From positions 1-64,000 of the forward strand of contig JAZLBP010000012.1 of NCBI GenBank assembly GCA_045613745.1: 64,000 nucleotides of DNA, written 5' to 3'. The position numbers and the translations under genes are program-made. Below the pieces are notes generated by a model that had not been told where the DNA came from, did not search any database, and saw nothing but the letters and a program-made list of their open reading frames with translations. This DNA is from UBA940 sp045613745 (GTDB lineage Bacteria > Bacteroidota > Bacteroidia > Bacteroidales > Rikenellaceae). Positions 52,782 through 61,789 of the stretch are shown here, piece by piece (the first letter of the stretch is position 1; each line of letters opens with the position of its first letter).

Positions 52782-53486
52782 TTAATCTTTGAGCATATAG
52801 TTGACCGTTGTCACAACCCTCACAACTTTGATATAGGGTGTGTTACTGTCGCGGTCGGTCACAGTAAACTGTCCTTGCGATGCCGAACGAATCTTTCCAA
52901 GACGGCTATCCGAATCGGCCGCAAACTTCTCGGCTGCTTGGCGAGCGTTGTGAGTAGCCTCTTCAATCATCTGCGGCTTGATTTCGTTCAGGCCTGTGTA
53001 GTCGTACTGAATCGGGTACTCCCATTGGTTGCCTGTGCCAATAGCAATATCGCGATCGAGCAACGAGAACTGCTCCGATTGCAGACTACGCACCAAATCC
53101 ACTTTGTCGGTACAAACCGTGATTATCGAAGTAACGATATAGTTATAAGTGCGATTGTCGCCATATTGATTGGTGCGGGTATCCTCGATTTTGGGAGCCG
53201 AAATATTAATCTCGCTCTCCGAGATTCCCGACTGGGTAAGCCAATCGATGATAATCTTGTTTTTGAGCGTAACGTTGCTGTAAACATTATCCAGCGCATT
53301 ACCGCCCACTTTATAGACCACAGGCCAAATCACTTGATTGGCTGTAACCTCTTTTTCGCAAAGACCCTTGACAGTAACGATACGGTCGAATCCGCGAGCT
53401 GTGCGCACCGCAGCAGGAATACTCACAGCCACAGCCAGCAAACCAACCATTACAAAAAGTCCGCTCCATATATTTTTGCTACTCAT
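52782..53486 (-). CDS. SIMPL-domain protein, membrane-anchored
   Basis: About 234 residues. An N-terminal hydrophobic segment (IWSGLFVMVGLLAVAVSIPAA) is a signal anchor. The rest is a SIMPL-like domain: RIVTVKGLCEKEVTANQVIWPVVYKV at the start, TLKNKIIIDWLTQSGISESEI, then NARQAAEKFAADSDSRLGKIRSASQGQF and a final beta strand. Function of the family is poorly known. The start could be 53495 or 53486; MSSKNIWSG is preferred. It lies 38 bases after the beta-helix gene. Confidence 0.75.
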   Translation of the reverse strand: MSSKNIWSGLFVMVGLLAVAVSIPAAVRTARGFDRIVTVKGLCEKEVTANQVIWPVVYKVGGNALDNVYSNVTLKNKIIIDWLTQSGISESEINISAPKIEDTRTNQYGDNRTYNYIVTSIITVCTDKVDLVRSLQSEQFSLLDRDIAIGTGNQWEYPIQYDYTGLNEIKPQMIEEATHNARQAAEKFAADSDSRLGKIRSASQGQFTVTDRDSNTPYIKVVRVVTTVNYMLKD

Positions 53487-53524
53487 AATACACATATTTT
53501 AGTTGTTATACTTCTGTTTACAAT

Positions 53525-55387
53525 TTATTGCGCCTGTCCACCTTGGGGCATTGCTGCGGGAGGTGGCGGAGGAAATCCATTCATATCTTTGGGCATACCA
53601 CCCGGTGGAGGAGGAGGGAAACCATTCATACCTTCGGGCATAGGGGGCGTCTTACCATCAAACGGGGGCGGGGGAGTGCCCTGTGGGAATCCACCGGGAG
53701 GTGGAGGAGGCATCATAGGCTGATGACCCAGCGAAGGAATTACAACGTAGGTTGAATCGCTACTTTCGTACAGATACTCCTCGCTAACTTTCATCGCAGG
53801 ATTACTCAACAGCAGAGTGCCATATTTCGAGGTCGGCACACACATCAACGTGTCGGTAGGCTCGCGCCACGCAGTACCATCATATCCGATTGCGGCTGTG
53901 ATAGGCAACTCCACATTTTGAATTATGACCGACGGCTGAATACAAGCAACCTCGGTAGGAGCACTGGTCATACCACCTGCGCCCATAATCACACCGCCAT
54001 TGATAGCAAAGCGATTGAAGTCGCAGTCAAAACCTGCCTCGGGGATTCCTGCGCCATAGGCAGTAACCTCTCCGCCATTGATTTCGATTGTACCGTTGGA
54101 GTCCACGCCGTCATTAAACAGCGAGTAGAATACCATTTCGCCAGCGTTTATAACCAACGATGTACCAGCATTAAGTGCATCATCCTTGGCCTTAACACGA
54201 ATCGAACCGCCATCAATAATCATCTGCTTTTTAGACTCTATGCCTTCACCCGCATTAGTAGCCTCAACATAGATATCGCCACCACTAATCCACAGCAGAC
54301 TATCGGCCTTGATACCTTTGGGCGACGAAGTGTCGTTTTTCTTCTTATCAATCAACACATTGCCACTTGCCACAAGTCGCGCGCCACCAAACGCAGTAGA
54401 TTCAATAAGCACGCACTTACCTGCATTCAGACACTTGGAGGCATCGCCCGACACCTCAATATCCACAGCACTGCGTATTACAATATCGTCATCGGCTTTA
54501 ATACCCGAACCTTTGGGGCCTGTGGTGCGAATCTCCACAACGCTGTACTTCTCATACATATCCACCACCACATTGGCTCTCACCTCTTTCTTGGGTTTAG
54601 CTACAGCTGTTGAGTCGGCACTGTTTTTCTTCTTTTTCTGCTTTGGGCGGTTTGCCGAGATACCATCATCCACACAACAGATTTCGAGTTCGCCTTTATA
54701 GAGTTCCACGCCGCCCTCTTTGCAATCCATACCGTCGCTACCTGCGTCAATCGACACCAAGCCGCCATCCATACGGATATTATCATTGGCGTGCAGTCCA
54801 TCCTTAACCGATTTCACAAACCAATTACCACCCATCACACGGATATAATCATCGGAGGCAATGCCGTGACCACCACGAGCCACAATCTCGCATTTAGGAT
54901 CGTTGTCACCCCACAGGATAATTTGTCCCTCCGAAAAAAGCGCTGCTTTGCAATCCTCACCTTCGACGGCTGTATATTTTGCGGCATCCGACAGAACACT
55001 ACTCTCGGAACGCACCCACATTCGTTTCTTGCTTTGGCAGTTGATGGGCGCACCTCGTTGCGAGGTAAGTTGCACTTCACCAAGATCCAGCAGCACGGGC
55101 ATATCGCCATAAATCTTGACACTTCCGTCGTCGCTTTTTCCCGACAACACAATGCGTACGCCACACACCGTAGTATCACTCACACTTACCACAACGTGCG
55201 CACCGTCGCTTGTAACATCCACTCGGCTGTCGGCAGTAATATTAGCCAACTTGTCGGCAAAGTCAATTTGAACCGTTTGGTCAAACTGCGCTTCATTCAG
55301 TTCATCCTTATCAACCACCTGCTTGGTAGTATTAATGGTTGTACAACCCACCATCAACACCACAAGGCTATACAATAGTTTTTTCAT
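53525..55387 (-). CDS. Cthe_2159-like beta-helix lipoprotein with Pro/Gly-rich tail
   Basis: A 620-residue lipoprotein (LVVLMVGC, Cys15). The central region (about 95-540) is a repetitive right-handed beta-helix with recurring I.GG.....[AG].DG turns (HANDNIRMDGGLVSIDAGSDGMDCKEGG as short repeats, IKADDDIVIRS, DALNAGTSLVINAGE, GVDSNGTIEINGGEVTAYG), as in the Cth2159-type carbohydrate-binding proteins. Residues about 555-620 are Pro/Gly/Met-rich with repeats PPPPPGG and MNGFPPPPP. A Lys-rich linker (about 248-270) interrupts the helix. Carbohydrate or metal binding is inferred from the family. Probably in the rsmE operon. Confidence 0.75.
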   Translation of the reverse strand: MKKLLYSLVVLMVGCTTINTTKQVVDKDELNEAQFDQTVQIDFADKLANITADSRVDVTSDGAHVVVSVSDTTVCGVRIVLSGKSDDGSVKIYGDMPVLLDLGEVQLTSQRGAPINCQSKKRMWVRSESSVLSDAAKYTAVEGEDCKAALFSEGQIILWGDNDPKCEIVARGGHGIASDDYIRVMGGNWFVKSVKDGLHANDNIRMDGGLVSIDAGSDGMDCKEGGVELYKGELEICCVDDGISANRPKQKKKKNSADSTAVAKPKKEVRANVVVDMYEKYSVVEIRTTGPKGSGIKADDDIVIRSAVDIEVSGDASKCLNAGKCVLIESTAFGGARLVASGNVLIDKKKNDTSSPKGIKADSLLWISGGDIYVEATNAGEGIESKKQMIIDGGSIRVKAKDDALNAGTSLVINAGEMVFYSLFNDGVDSNGTIEINGGEVTAYGAGIPEAGFDCDFNRFAINGGVIMGAGGMTSAPTEVACIQPSVIIQNVELPITAAIGYDGTAWREPTDTLMCVPTSKYGTLLLSNPAMKVSEEYLYESSDSTYVVIPSLGHQPMMPPPPPGGFPQGTPPPPFDGKTPPMPEGMNGFPPPPPGGMPKDMNGFPPPPPAAMPQGGQAQ

Positions 55388-55408
55388 ACTCTCTATTTTT
55401 CAAGGAAG

Positions 55409-55987
55409 TTATTGACGCGAATATACACTCAATTCGCCGTCGGTTTCGCTTTCAAGCGTCAGTTTACGACTACTTGCTCCACGTATGATATACACAATCT
55501 GTTGTTCGAACGATGCATCGTCGGCACTCTCGGCCACAAGAACAAGTCTATTGCCGCGCAGTTGCCAACTCCTATAAGTAACCTCGTTCGTATTTATTGA
55601 GTGTGCCGAGCCGTCTGCTTCGAGCGTAAAGCCCTGCACAAAGTCGGGTGCAACGGGATTCGGCTCAACCCACGAGCCTACGATATAGTGTTCGTAGGGC
55701 ATATCGGGTGCAATAACCTTGATGGCAGTCAACACCTCACCCGTAGTACTCTCCGTAACTTTACATTCGGCCGCAACGGATTGTCCCACTGCAAGTCCGT
55801 CACATTCGGTCATATCCGTCGCATCGGTAAGCTGAATCCAAGTGGTTACCGAATCATTCTCCTGAATCATCACCGATTGTGAGTAGGCATCCAACACATT
55901 ACCACGGATGTTACGCACCTCGGGTCGGCGTTGATTGCACGCCACCGCCGCCACACACACTACTGCCACAAGCAAACTCTTTCTCAT
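55409..55987 (-). CDS. Lipocalin-like lipoprotein
   Basis: A 192-residue lipoprotein; MRKSLLVAVVCVAAVACN has a lipobox (Cys17). The C-terminal half has IVGSWVEPNP, FVQGFTLEADGSAHSINTNEVTYRSWQLRGNRLVL, a pattern seen in Bacteroidota lipocalin-like domains; the N-terminal half (VRNIRGNVLDAYSQSVMIQENDSVTTWIQL in parts) looks like a separate beta domain. Ligand unknown. The start at 55987 is preferred to an ATG three codons upstream. 15 bases after the chromate-transporter gene. Confidence 0.65.
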   Translation of the reverse strand: MRKSLLVAVVCVAAVACNQRRPEVRNIRGNVLDAYSQSVMIQENDSVTTWIQLTDATDMTECDGLAVGQSVAAECKVTESTTGEVLTAIKVIAPDMPYEHYIVGSWVEPNPVAPDFVQGFTLEADGSAHSINTNEVTYRSWQLRGNRLVLVAESADDASFEQQIVYIIRGASSRKLTLESETDGELSVYSRQ

Positions 55988-56002
55988 AAGGCACAAAAGA
56001 TA

Positions 56003-56539
56003 TTAAACATAAATCAGTACGCCGACCACAGCCGACAGCACAATAAGCAAAATCGGATTTACCTTCAACAGATTCAACACACAGCACACGCCGAAGATAA
56101 CCCAGCTCCACGGGTCAATAAAGCTCGCGCCATCACTGCTCGACGGGAACATCAACATCAGTGCAGCTGCTGCAATCATACCCACCAACACGGGTTTCAT
56201 ACCGCTCATCGCGCCCGCCATATAGCGGTTGCCACGAACGCGCAGATAGAACTTCGCCAGCGAAAGCATAATCACAAAGCAGGGCATACACACAGCCGTT
56301 GTTGCAATCACCGAGCCGAGAATGCCCGCAACATCGTAGCCGATATATGTCGCGCTATTGATTGCAATCGGACCGGGAGTCATCTGCGAGATAGCCACAA
56401 TGTCGGTAAACCGAGCTGCCGAGATCCAACCGCGCGAGACAACCACCTCTTGCTGAATCAGCGACAACATTGCATAGCCTCCACCAAAACCGAAGAAACC
56501 GATTTTAAGATAAGATATAAATAACTGCAAGTAAATCAT
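56003..56539 (-). CDS. Chromate transporter family protein, half-size subunit 2
   Basis: A 178-residue membrane protein of the CHR family. FFGFGGGYAMLSLIQQEVV and ISQMTPGPIAINSATYIGY are the characteristic GFGGG and TPGPIA motifs. Half-size CHR proteins normally act in adjacent pairs of opposite topology; the partner is immediately upstream (6 bases). The natural substrate may be an oxyanion such as sulfate or chromate. Confidence 0.88.
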   Translation of the reverse strand: MIYLQLFISYLKIGFFGFGGGYAMLSLIQQEVVVSRGWISAARFTDIVAISQMTPGPIAINSATYIGYDVAGILGSVIATTAVCMPCFVIMLSLAKFYLRVRGNRYMAGAMSGMKPVLVGMIAAAALMLMFPSSSDGASFIDPWSWVIFGVCCVLNLLKVNPILLIVLSAVVGVLIYV

Positions 56540-56545
56540 TGTCCA

Positions 56546-57094
56546 TTAATCTTTTTTAAGTTTGCGACCATTGAGCGCCACAAAACTCACACCCACTACT
56601 GCACCAATCATCAAAATCCACACGGGCGAGAATCCCCAAAGCCATATCGACACAGCAACCAACGCTGCCATACCGATTTTCCACCACGACAGACTGCGCG
56701 ACAGAGCCACAACGGGGCCCACAATCAGAGCCACAACCGCAGGACGCATACCCTTGAAGGCCGCCTCCACATAGACATTTTCGCGTATGCTTTCGAAAAA
56801 CATCGCTATAAGCAGTATGATTATAAGCGAAGGCAACACCGCACCCAATGCCGCCGCAAAAGCGCCCTTTATACCGCAACGCTTGTATCCCACAAACACC
56901 GCCGTATTGATAGCCACGGGGCCAGGCGAAGATTGAGCAATAATAAGCAGTTCGGTAAAGGTAGCCTCATCAATCCACTTTTTGCGCTCAATGACAGCGC
57001 GCTGGATAATCGGGAACATCGCAAAGCCACCTCCGAAAGTAAAAGCACCTATTCGGAAAAACGTGGCGAATATTTCAAACAACTCTCGCATCAC
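56546..57094 (-). CDS. Chromate transporter family protein, half-size subunit 1
   Basis: A 182-residue CHR protein. FTFGGGFAMFPIIQRAVIERKKW and AQSSPGPVAINTAVFVGYK are the CHR motifs. Its ATG overlaps the rsmE stop by 4 bases, so translation of the two is probably coupled, although their functions look unrelated. Pairs with the next gene. Confidence 0.88.
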   Translation of the reverse strand: MMRELFEIFATFFRIGAFTFGGGFAMFPIIQRAVIERKKWIDEATFTELLIIAQSSPGPVAINTAVFVGYKRCGIKGAFAAALGAVLPSLIIILLIAMFFESIRENVYVEAAFKGMRPAVVALIVGPVVALSRSLSWWKIGMAALVAVSIWLWGFSPVWILMIGAVVGVSFVALNGRKLKKD

Positions 57095-57789
57095 TGATTC
57101 ACAAACGACACAAACATTACACCCGCCAGCGCAGCTGTTTCGGTACGCAGACGCATCTCACCAAGCGACACTTCGATAAATCCCGCCTCACGCGCAGCCA
57201 CAATCTCCTCGTGCGAGAAATCGCCCTCGGGGCCAATCAACAGCAGCACATTTGCACCCGGAGTCACAACCTCTTTGAGCGGACGACGCTCGGTAGGCTC
57301 GCAGTGGGCAATAAGTCGGAGGCCGTCGAACGGACGTTCAATCAGTTTTTTGAACGGCGTAAGTTCTTCAACCTCGGGTTTGTAGGCTTTGAGCGATTGC
57401 TTCATTGCGCTGACCACGATTTTGTCCACACGCTCGGTTTTGATAACGCGTCTTTCGGAGTGAGCACACTCGATGGGGATGATTCTTTCGAGTCCCACCT
57501 CGGTAGCCTTCTCGGCAAACCATTCATAGCGGTCGATATTTTTGGTAGGCGCAACAGCCATAGTCAATCGGCAGGGCAACTGCTCGAAATCGGGGGTATG
57601 CTCCTCGATATGAACAGTGCATCGACGTCCAGTCGAAGCCATACGGGCAGTGTACATTCCGCCGCGACCATCCGTAAGGTGCAGAATATCACCAACACTC
57701 AAACGGAGAACCTTTTCGCAGTGTCGGCTCTCCTCCTCACTCAGTGTGTAATCGGGCAAAGTTATGTCGGGTGCGTAGAAAAGTTGCAT
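57091..57789 (-). CDS. rsmE: 16S rRNA (uracil-1498-N3)-methyltransferase
   Basis: A 232-residue SPOUT methyltransferase. The N-terminal PUA-like part has LSEEESRHCEKVLRLSVGDILHLTDGRG. The knot region has KNIDRYEWFAEKATEVGLERIIPI, LLIGPEGDFSHEEI and EVSLGEMRLRTETAAL, the SAM-binding trefoil knot. First gene of a probable operon that runs through the chromate transporter pair to the SIMPL gene. Confidence 0.94.
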   Translation of the reverse strand: MQLFYAPDITLPDYTLSEEESRHCEKVLRLSVGDILHLTDGRGGMYTARMASTGRRCTVHIEEHTPDFEQLPCRLTMAVAPTKNIDRYEWFAEKATEVGLERIIPIECAHSERRVIKTERVDKIVVSAMKQSLKAYKPEVEELTPFKKLIERPFDGLRLIAHCEPTERRPLKEVVTPGANVLLLIGPEGDFSHEEIVAAREAGFIEVSLGEMRLRTETAALAGVMFVSFVNQ

Positions 57790-57814
57790 TTTCGAATAAA
57801 AATTAATTACTTTG

Positions 57815-57822
57815 CAAAGTTA
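57815..57822 (-). promoter_or_regulatory. -7 element of rsmE, within a shared divergent palindrome
   Basis: TAACTTTG on the minus strand. It overlaps the 12-bp palindrome ACTTTGCAAAGT (57809-57820), whose other half gives a -7-like element for the divergent peptidase gene. Confidence 0.5.
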
Positions 57823-57839
57823 CTAAAAATAATAGGAAT

Positions 57840-60260
57840 ATGATAAAAACCTTACTTATAATTGCACTGTCAATTATGTGTGTGGCGCTTTGCGTCTATT
57901 TGGTACTGATTGTCAAAGCATTTGCAACTCCGTCGGTGGGAGCAAAAAGACGCCTTGGACAATATTTCGGTATCGCAGCCATATTGTTTGCAGCAATCGT
58001 AACACCGATTGTACTGCTACAATTCAAAGACAAAAACAATCAAACAGAGATGCGACAAAATCCGTTCTTCACCGAGTGGGACACATTATATGGTGTTCCG
58101 CCATTCGACCAAATACAGCTCGAAGACTACGCTCCCGCGTTCGAGCAAGCTATGGCAGAGCAACTTGCCCAAATTAGTGCCATCACCTCGCCCGACAACA
58201 CTCCAACCTTTGAATCGGTTGTAGAGGCTCTCGACCGCAGCAGTAGCCGTTTGAGTATGGTTGCCAACATCTTCTTCCTGTTGGCTTCGGCCGAGACAAC
58301 TCCCGAGATGCAGGCTTTGGAGGCTGAGCTTTCACCCCGCTTGGCGGCTCACACCGACGCAATCATCCTCAACGACTCGCTTTTTGACAAGATTAAGACT
58401 GTATATGATCATCGCGCAGAGTTGTGCGGTGATGACGCGGCAAAATTGCGTCTGACCGAGAAGTACTACAAACGCTTTGTACGCAACGGTGCACTTCTGT
58501 CCGCTGCCGACAAGGCCGAACTGCAACGCATCAACGAGGAGTTGTCGGTATTGGAGGTACGTTTCACCAACAATCTGCTTGACGCCAACAACAGCTACAA
58601 ACTCGTCCTGAACAGCAAACAAATCAGCGGACTGCCCGCAAGTATTGTAACCGCCGCCGAAAACACCGCACGCGAGAACGGCTACAAAAACCGCTATATG
58701 TTTACTCTCCACGCTCCGAGCTGGATTCCCTTCCTGACCTACTCGTCGGACGAGAAACTGCGCAAAGAGCTCTATCAAGCCTACCTGAATCGTTGCGCCG
58801 CAGGTACCGAGTTCGACAACACCGGCATCATCAACGACATCATCCGTCTGCGCCTGCGCAAAGCCAACCTGCTCGGCTTTAACTCTTACGCGGCATTTGT
58901 TCTGGATGATGTGATGGCCTCAACTCCCGAAAAGGTTTACGACCTGCTCGACGAGTTGTGGGAACCCGCACTCAAAAAGGCCAACGAGGAACTGACAGCT
59001 ATGCGTGCCGAGAAACAAAAGGACTACGACAATAAGAAAAAAGAGAAGATTAAAAAGGACAAAAACAAAATCATCATCGACGGCGAGGAGCAAGAGACCG
59101 ACGACACCGAAGAGCAAATCGACGAGCCGCAAGAGGAGGAAATTACCACCGACAGCGTTGAGTTCCACAGCTGGGATTGGTGGTACTATGCCGAGCGCGT
59201 AAAACGCACCAAATACAACTTCGACGAGGAGAGCATCCGTCCGTTCTTGGCTTTGAGCAACGTGCGTCAAGGTATCTTCGAGTTGAGCAACCGCCTCTAT
59301 GGTGTAACCTTCCGTCCCATCAACGTGCCCGTATATCACAGCGAGTGTCAAACCTTCGAGGTTTTGGACCGCGACAACACCCACCTGGGCGTACTCTATA
59401 TGGACTTCTTCCCGCGTGCAGGTAAGGCTGGCGGTGCTTGGTGTGGCGAGTTCCGCACCCAAAGCTACACTCCCGAAGGCGAGCGCATTTCGCCCGTTGT
59501 AACCATTGTCTGCAACTTCTCGCGCCCCGAGGGTAGCGGCGAGGCTTTGCTGACAATCGACGAGGCACTGACCTTCTTCCATGAGTTCGGTCACGCACTG
59601 CACAACCTCTTTAAGGATGTTCCCTACGAGGGTTTGGGCGATGTTGAGCGCGACTTTGTGGAGTTGCCTTCGCAAATTTTGGAGAACTGGGCCTTCGAAA
59701 CCAAACTGCTCAAAAACTACGCTGTACACAACCGCACCAAAGAGATTATTCCCGACCGCATCCTGCGTCGCTATCGTCGTAGCAGTGAGTTCAACAAAGG
59801 TTTCGCTACGGTTGAGCTGATTGCTGCCGCATACATCGACCTCGATTTGCACAACATCACCGAGTATGGCGCACCTATCGACCTTGCAGCCTACGAGAGC
59901 TATATGCTGGCCAACAAACGCGGCCTGATGCCCCAAATCGAGCCTCGCTATCGTTATCCCTACTTCCAGCATATCTTTGGTGGCGGCTACGCTTCGGGCT
60001 ATTACAGCTATCTGTGGTCGGAGGTACTGGACAAGGATGCCTACCAAGCTTTTGTCGAAACGGGCGATATTTTTGACCGCAAGACCGCCGAGCGTTTCCG
60101 CAACAAAGTGCTGTCGAAAGGCGGACTGAACGATGGTATGAAGATGTATCTCGATTTCCGTGGCGCCGAGCCGAGCCGCGAGCCTATGCTCAAAGCGCGC
60201 GACTTGTGGGTTGAACCAGTGGTGGATTCTTTGGCCGCTGATTCGTTAAAAGTGGAGTAA
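57840..60260 (+). CDS. M3-family oligopeptidase (Dcp/OpdA-like) with membrane anchor
   Basis: An 806-residue metallopeptidase. HEFGHALHNLF (about 581-591) is the zinc site HExxH; the third ligand Glu is in the following helix (FVELPSQILENWAFE). Regions such as FNPFFTEWDTLYGVPPFDQI and GGYASGYYSYLWSEVLDKDAY-type segments are those of the Dcp family. Unlike typical M3 enzymes it begins with two hydrophobic helices (about 3-27 and 43-60), and it carries a highly charged Lys then Glu/Asp insertion (about 391-440). The active domain is therefore probably at the membrane. Role: peptide degradation. Confidence 0.85.
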   Translation: MIKTLLIIALSIMCVALCVYLVLIVKAFATPSVGAKRRLGQYFGIAAILFAAIVTPIVLLQFKDKNNQTEMRQNPFFTEWDTLYGVPPFDQIQLEDYAPAFEQAMAEQLAQISAITSPDNTPTFESVVEALDRSSSRLSMVANIFFLLASAETTPEMQALEAELSPRLAAHTDAIILNDSLFDKIKTVYDHRAELCGDDAAKLRLTEKYYKRFVRNGALLSAADKAELQRINEELSVLEVRFTNNLLDANNSYKLVLNSKQISGLPASIVTAAENTARENGYKNRYMFTLHAPSWIPFLTYSSDEKLRKELYQAYLNRCAAGTEFDNTGIINDIIRLRLRKANLLGFNSYAAFVLDDVMASTPEKVYDLLDELWEPALKKANEELTAMRAEKQKDYDNKKKEKIKKDKNKIIIDGEEQETDDTEEQIDEPQEEEITTDSVEFHSWDWWYYAERVKRTKYNFDEESIRPFLALSNVRQGIFELSNRLYGVTFRPINVPVYHSECQTFEVLDRDNTHLGVLYMDFFPRAGKAGGAWCGEFRTQSYTPEGERISPVVTIVCNFSRPEGSGEALLTIDEALTFFHEFGHALHNLFKDVPYEGLGDVERDFVELPSQILENWAFETKLLKNYAVHNRTKEIIPDRILRRYRRSSEFNKGFATVELIAAAYIDLDLHNITEYGAPIDLAAYESYMLANKRGLMPQIEPRYRYPYFQHIFGGGYASGYYSYLWSEVLDKDAYQAFVETGDIFDRKTAERFRNKVLSKGGLNDGMKMYLDFRGAEPSREPMLKARDLWVEPVVDSLAADSLKVE

Positions 60261-60289
60261 TTTTTATTTTATTATAATAAATCATTATT

Positions 60290-61696
60290 ATGAAGAATAT
60301 TCTTTTGTCAATTGTAATAAGTTTGTTTTTTGTGTCTTGTTCGGAGTTTACTCCCGAAGTGGGACCGAACTCCAACTTACCCGAAGAACAACCCAATGAG
60401 AATGGTGGAAATATCCCTGCGAACAAAACCAAAGCCATCAAGTTTCAAGACGAGAACGTGAAACAACTTTGTGTGTCTAATTGGGATACAAATGGTGATG
60501 GAGAATTGTCGTATGCAGAGGCAGAGGCTGTAACATCGCTTGGAAAGGTATTTACGAATAATACTTCTATCAAATTCTTCGATGAGCTCGCCTTTTTTAT
60601 CGGCTTGACCTCTATTTCGAGCGAGGCATTTGATAGCTGTAAATCACTCCGTAGTGTTGTTATTCCCAACAGCGTGACAACTATCTCTTATTCTTCATTT
60701 GGAAATTGTGATTCTTTGACCAATGTTGTTATTGGTAGTGGTGTAGATCACATCGGGGAGGCAGCTTTTCATGGTTGTAAATCATTAACCCAAGTGACTA
60801 TACCATCGAAAGTCAACTATGTAGGATGTGAAGCATTTAACGGATGTGGGCTTGAAAGGGTTGATATTACAGATTTGGCGGCGTGGTGCACTACTTCTTT
60901 TTATGATCCTAGTGCCAATCCTATTGGTAATAAAACTGATTTATATTTGAATGGAGAGTTGATTTCGGGTCATTTGGTTATTCCGGAGAGTGTAACAACC
61001 ATATGTTCGTACACCTTTTCCTATTATCAAAAAATTACAGAAGTAACAATTCCAGAGAGTGTAACCTCAATAAATGCTGGTGCATTTTGTTATTGTAGGG
61101 AAATAAAAAGCGTACACGTTGGTGAGAATGTTCGAAATATCCCGTCAGAGGCATTTTTTAGATGTGATGCTCTTAAAACTATAAATCTTCCAGAGGGTCT
61201 AATATCCATAGGCTCTTATGCGTTTTCTGGATGTTATGCGCTGTCGAGCATCCAGATTCCTAGCAGTGTACAAAGAATTTACGAGAGGGCTTTTGAAGCC
61301 TGTCGCAGTATCAAAAGTGTAACATTACAAGAAGGTATAATTTCTATAAGTGAGTATGCATTCAATGGTTGTAACACATTAAAGTCTATTGTGATACCTA
61401 ATAGTGTAGAATATTTGGGCGACAATGTATTTTCAAATTGTACAGCACTGAATAGTGTGACCATCGGCAGCGGAATAACTAGTATAGGAAATTGTCCATT
61501 TCACAGTTGTCGTAGTTTGAATAGTGTATATTGCAAAGCCCAAACACCTCCCACATTAGAGGGAAAGGGATCAACGTTGTATGGCACTCCGAGCAATCTT
61601 AAAGTTTATGTACCGATGTCTTCGGTCGATATTTATAAAAATGCCGAAAATTGGAGTGATTTCGCAACGCAGATTGTGGGTTACGAATTTGAATAA
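60290..61696 (+). CDS. BspA-like leucine-rich repeat lipoprotein
   Basis: A 468-residue lipoprotein (SLFFVSC, Cys17). An EF-hand-like Ca-binding loop DTNGDGELSYAE lies near residue 67. From about 95 to 430 it is made of about 22-25-residue BspA-type (LRR_5) repeats with units such as IPNSVTTISYSSFGNCDSLTNV and IPESVTSINAGAF. The C-terminal SSVDIYKNAENWSDFA is common in this family. Such proteins are surface adhesins. Base composition is clearly more AT-rich than its neighbours and codons are less biased. Own terminator. Confidence 0.85.
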   Translation: MKNILLSIVISLFFVSCSEFTPEVGPNSNLPEEQPNENGGNIPANKTKAIKFQDENVKQLCVSNWDTNGDGELSYAEAEAVTSLGKVFTNNTSIKFFDELAFFIGLTSISSEAFDSCKSLRSVVIPNSVTTISYSSFGNCDSLTNVVIGSGVDHIGEAAFHGCKSLTQVTIPSKVNYVGCEAFNGCGLERVDITDLAAWCTTSFYDPSANPIGNKTDLYLNGELISGHLVIPESVTTICSYTFSYYQKITEVTIPESVTSINAGAFCYCREIKSVHVGENVRNIPSEAFFRCDALKTINLPEGLISIGSYAFSGCYALSSIQIPSSVQRIYERAFEACRSIKSVTLQEGIISISEYAFNGCNTLKSIVIPNSVEYLGDNVFSNCTALNSVTIGSGITSIGNCPFHSCRSLNSVYCKAQTPPTLEGKGSTLYGTPSNLKVYVPMSSVDIYKNAENWSDFATQIVGYEFE

Positions 61697-61706
61697 TATA
61701 TTATGT

Positions 61707-61746
61707 CGAGCGTAGATAATTACTATCTGCGCTCGAATTGTTTTTG
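61707..61746 (+). terminator. Terminator of the BspA-like gene
   Basis: CGAGCGTAGATA and TATCTGCGCTCG form a 12-bp stem with one G-U pair, followed by AATTGTTTTT. Confidence 0.85.
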
Positions 61747-61789
61747 GAGAGGAATTTGCATAGGCGCACCCCAAAAACACCTACACACT

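Noticed and set aside
57809..57820. ACTTTGCAAAGT palindrome as a regulator site
   Set aside because: It is most simply explained by two back-to-back -7 elements of divergent genes.
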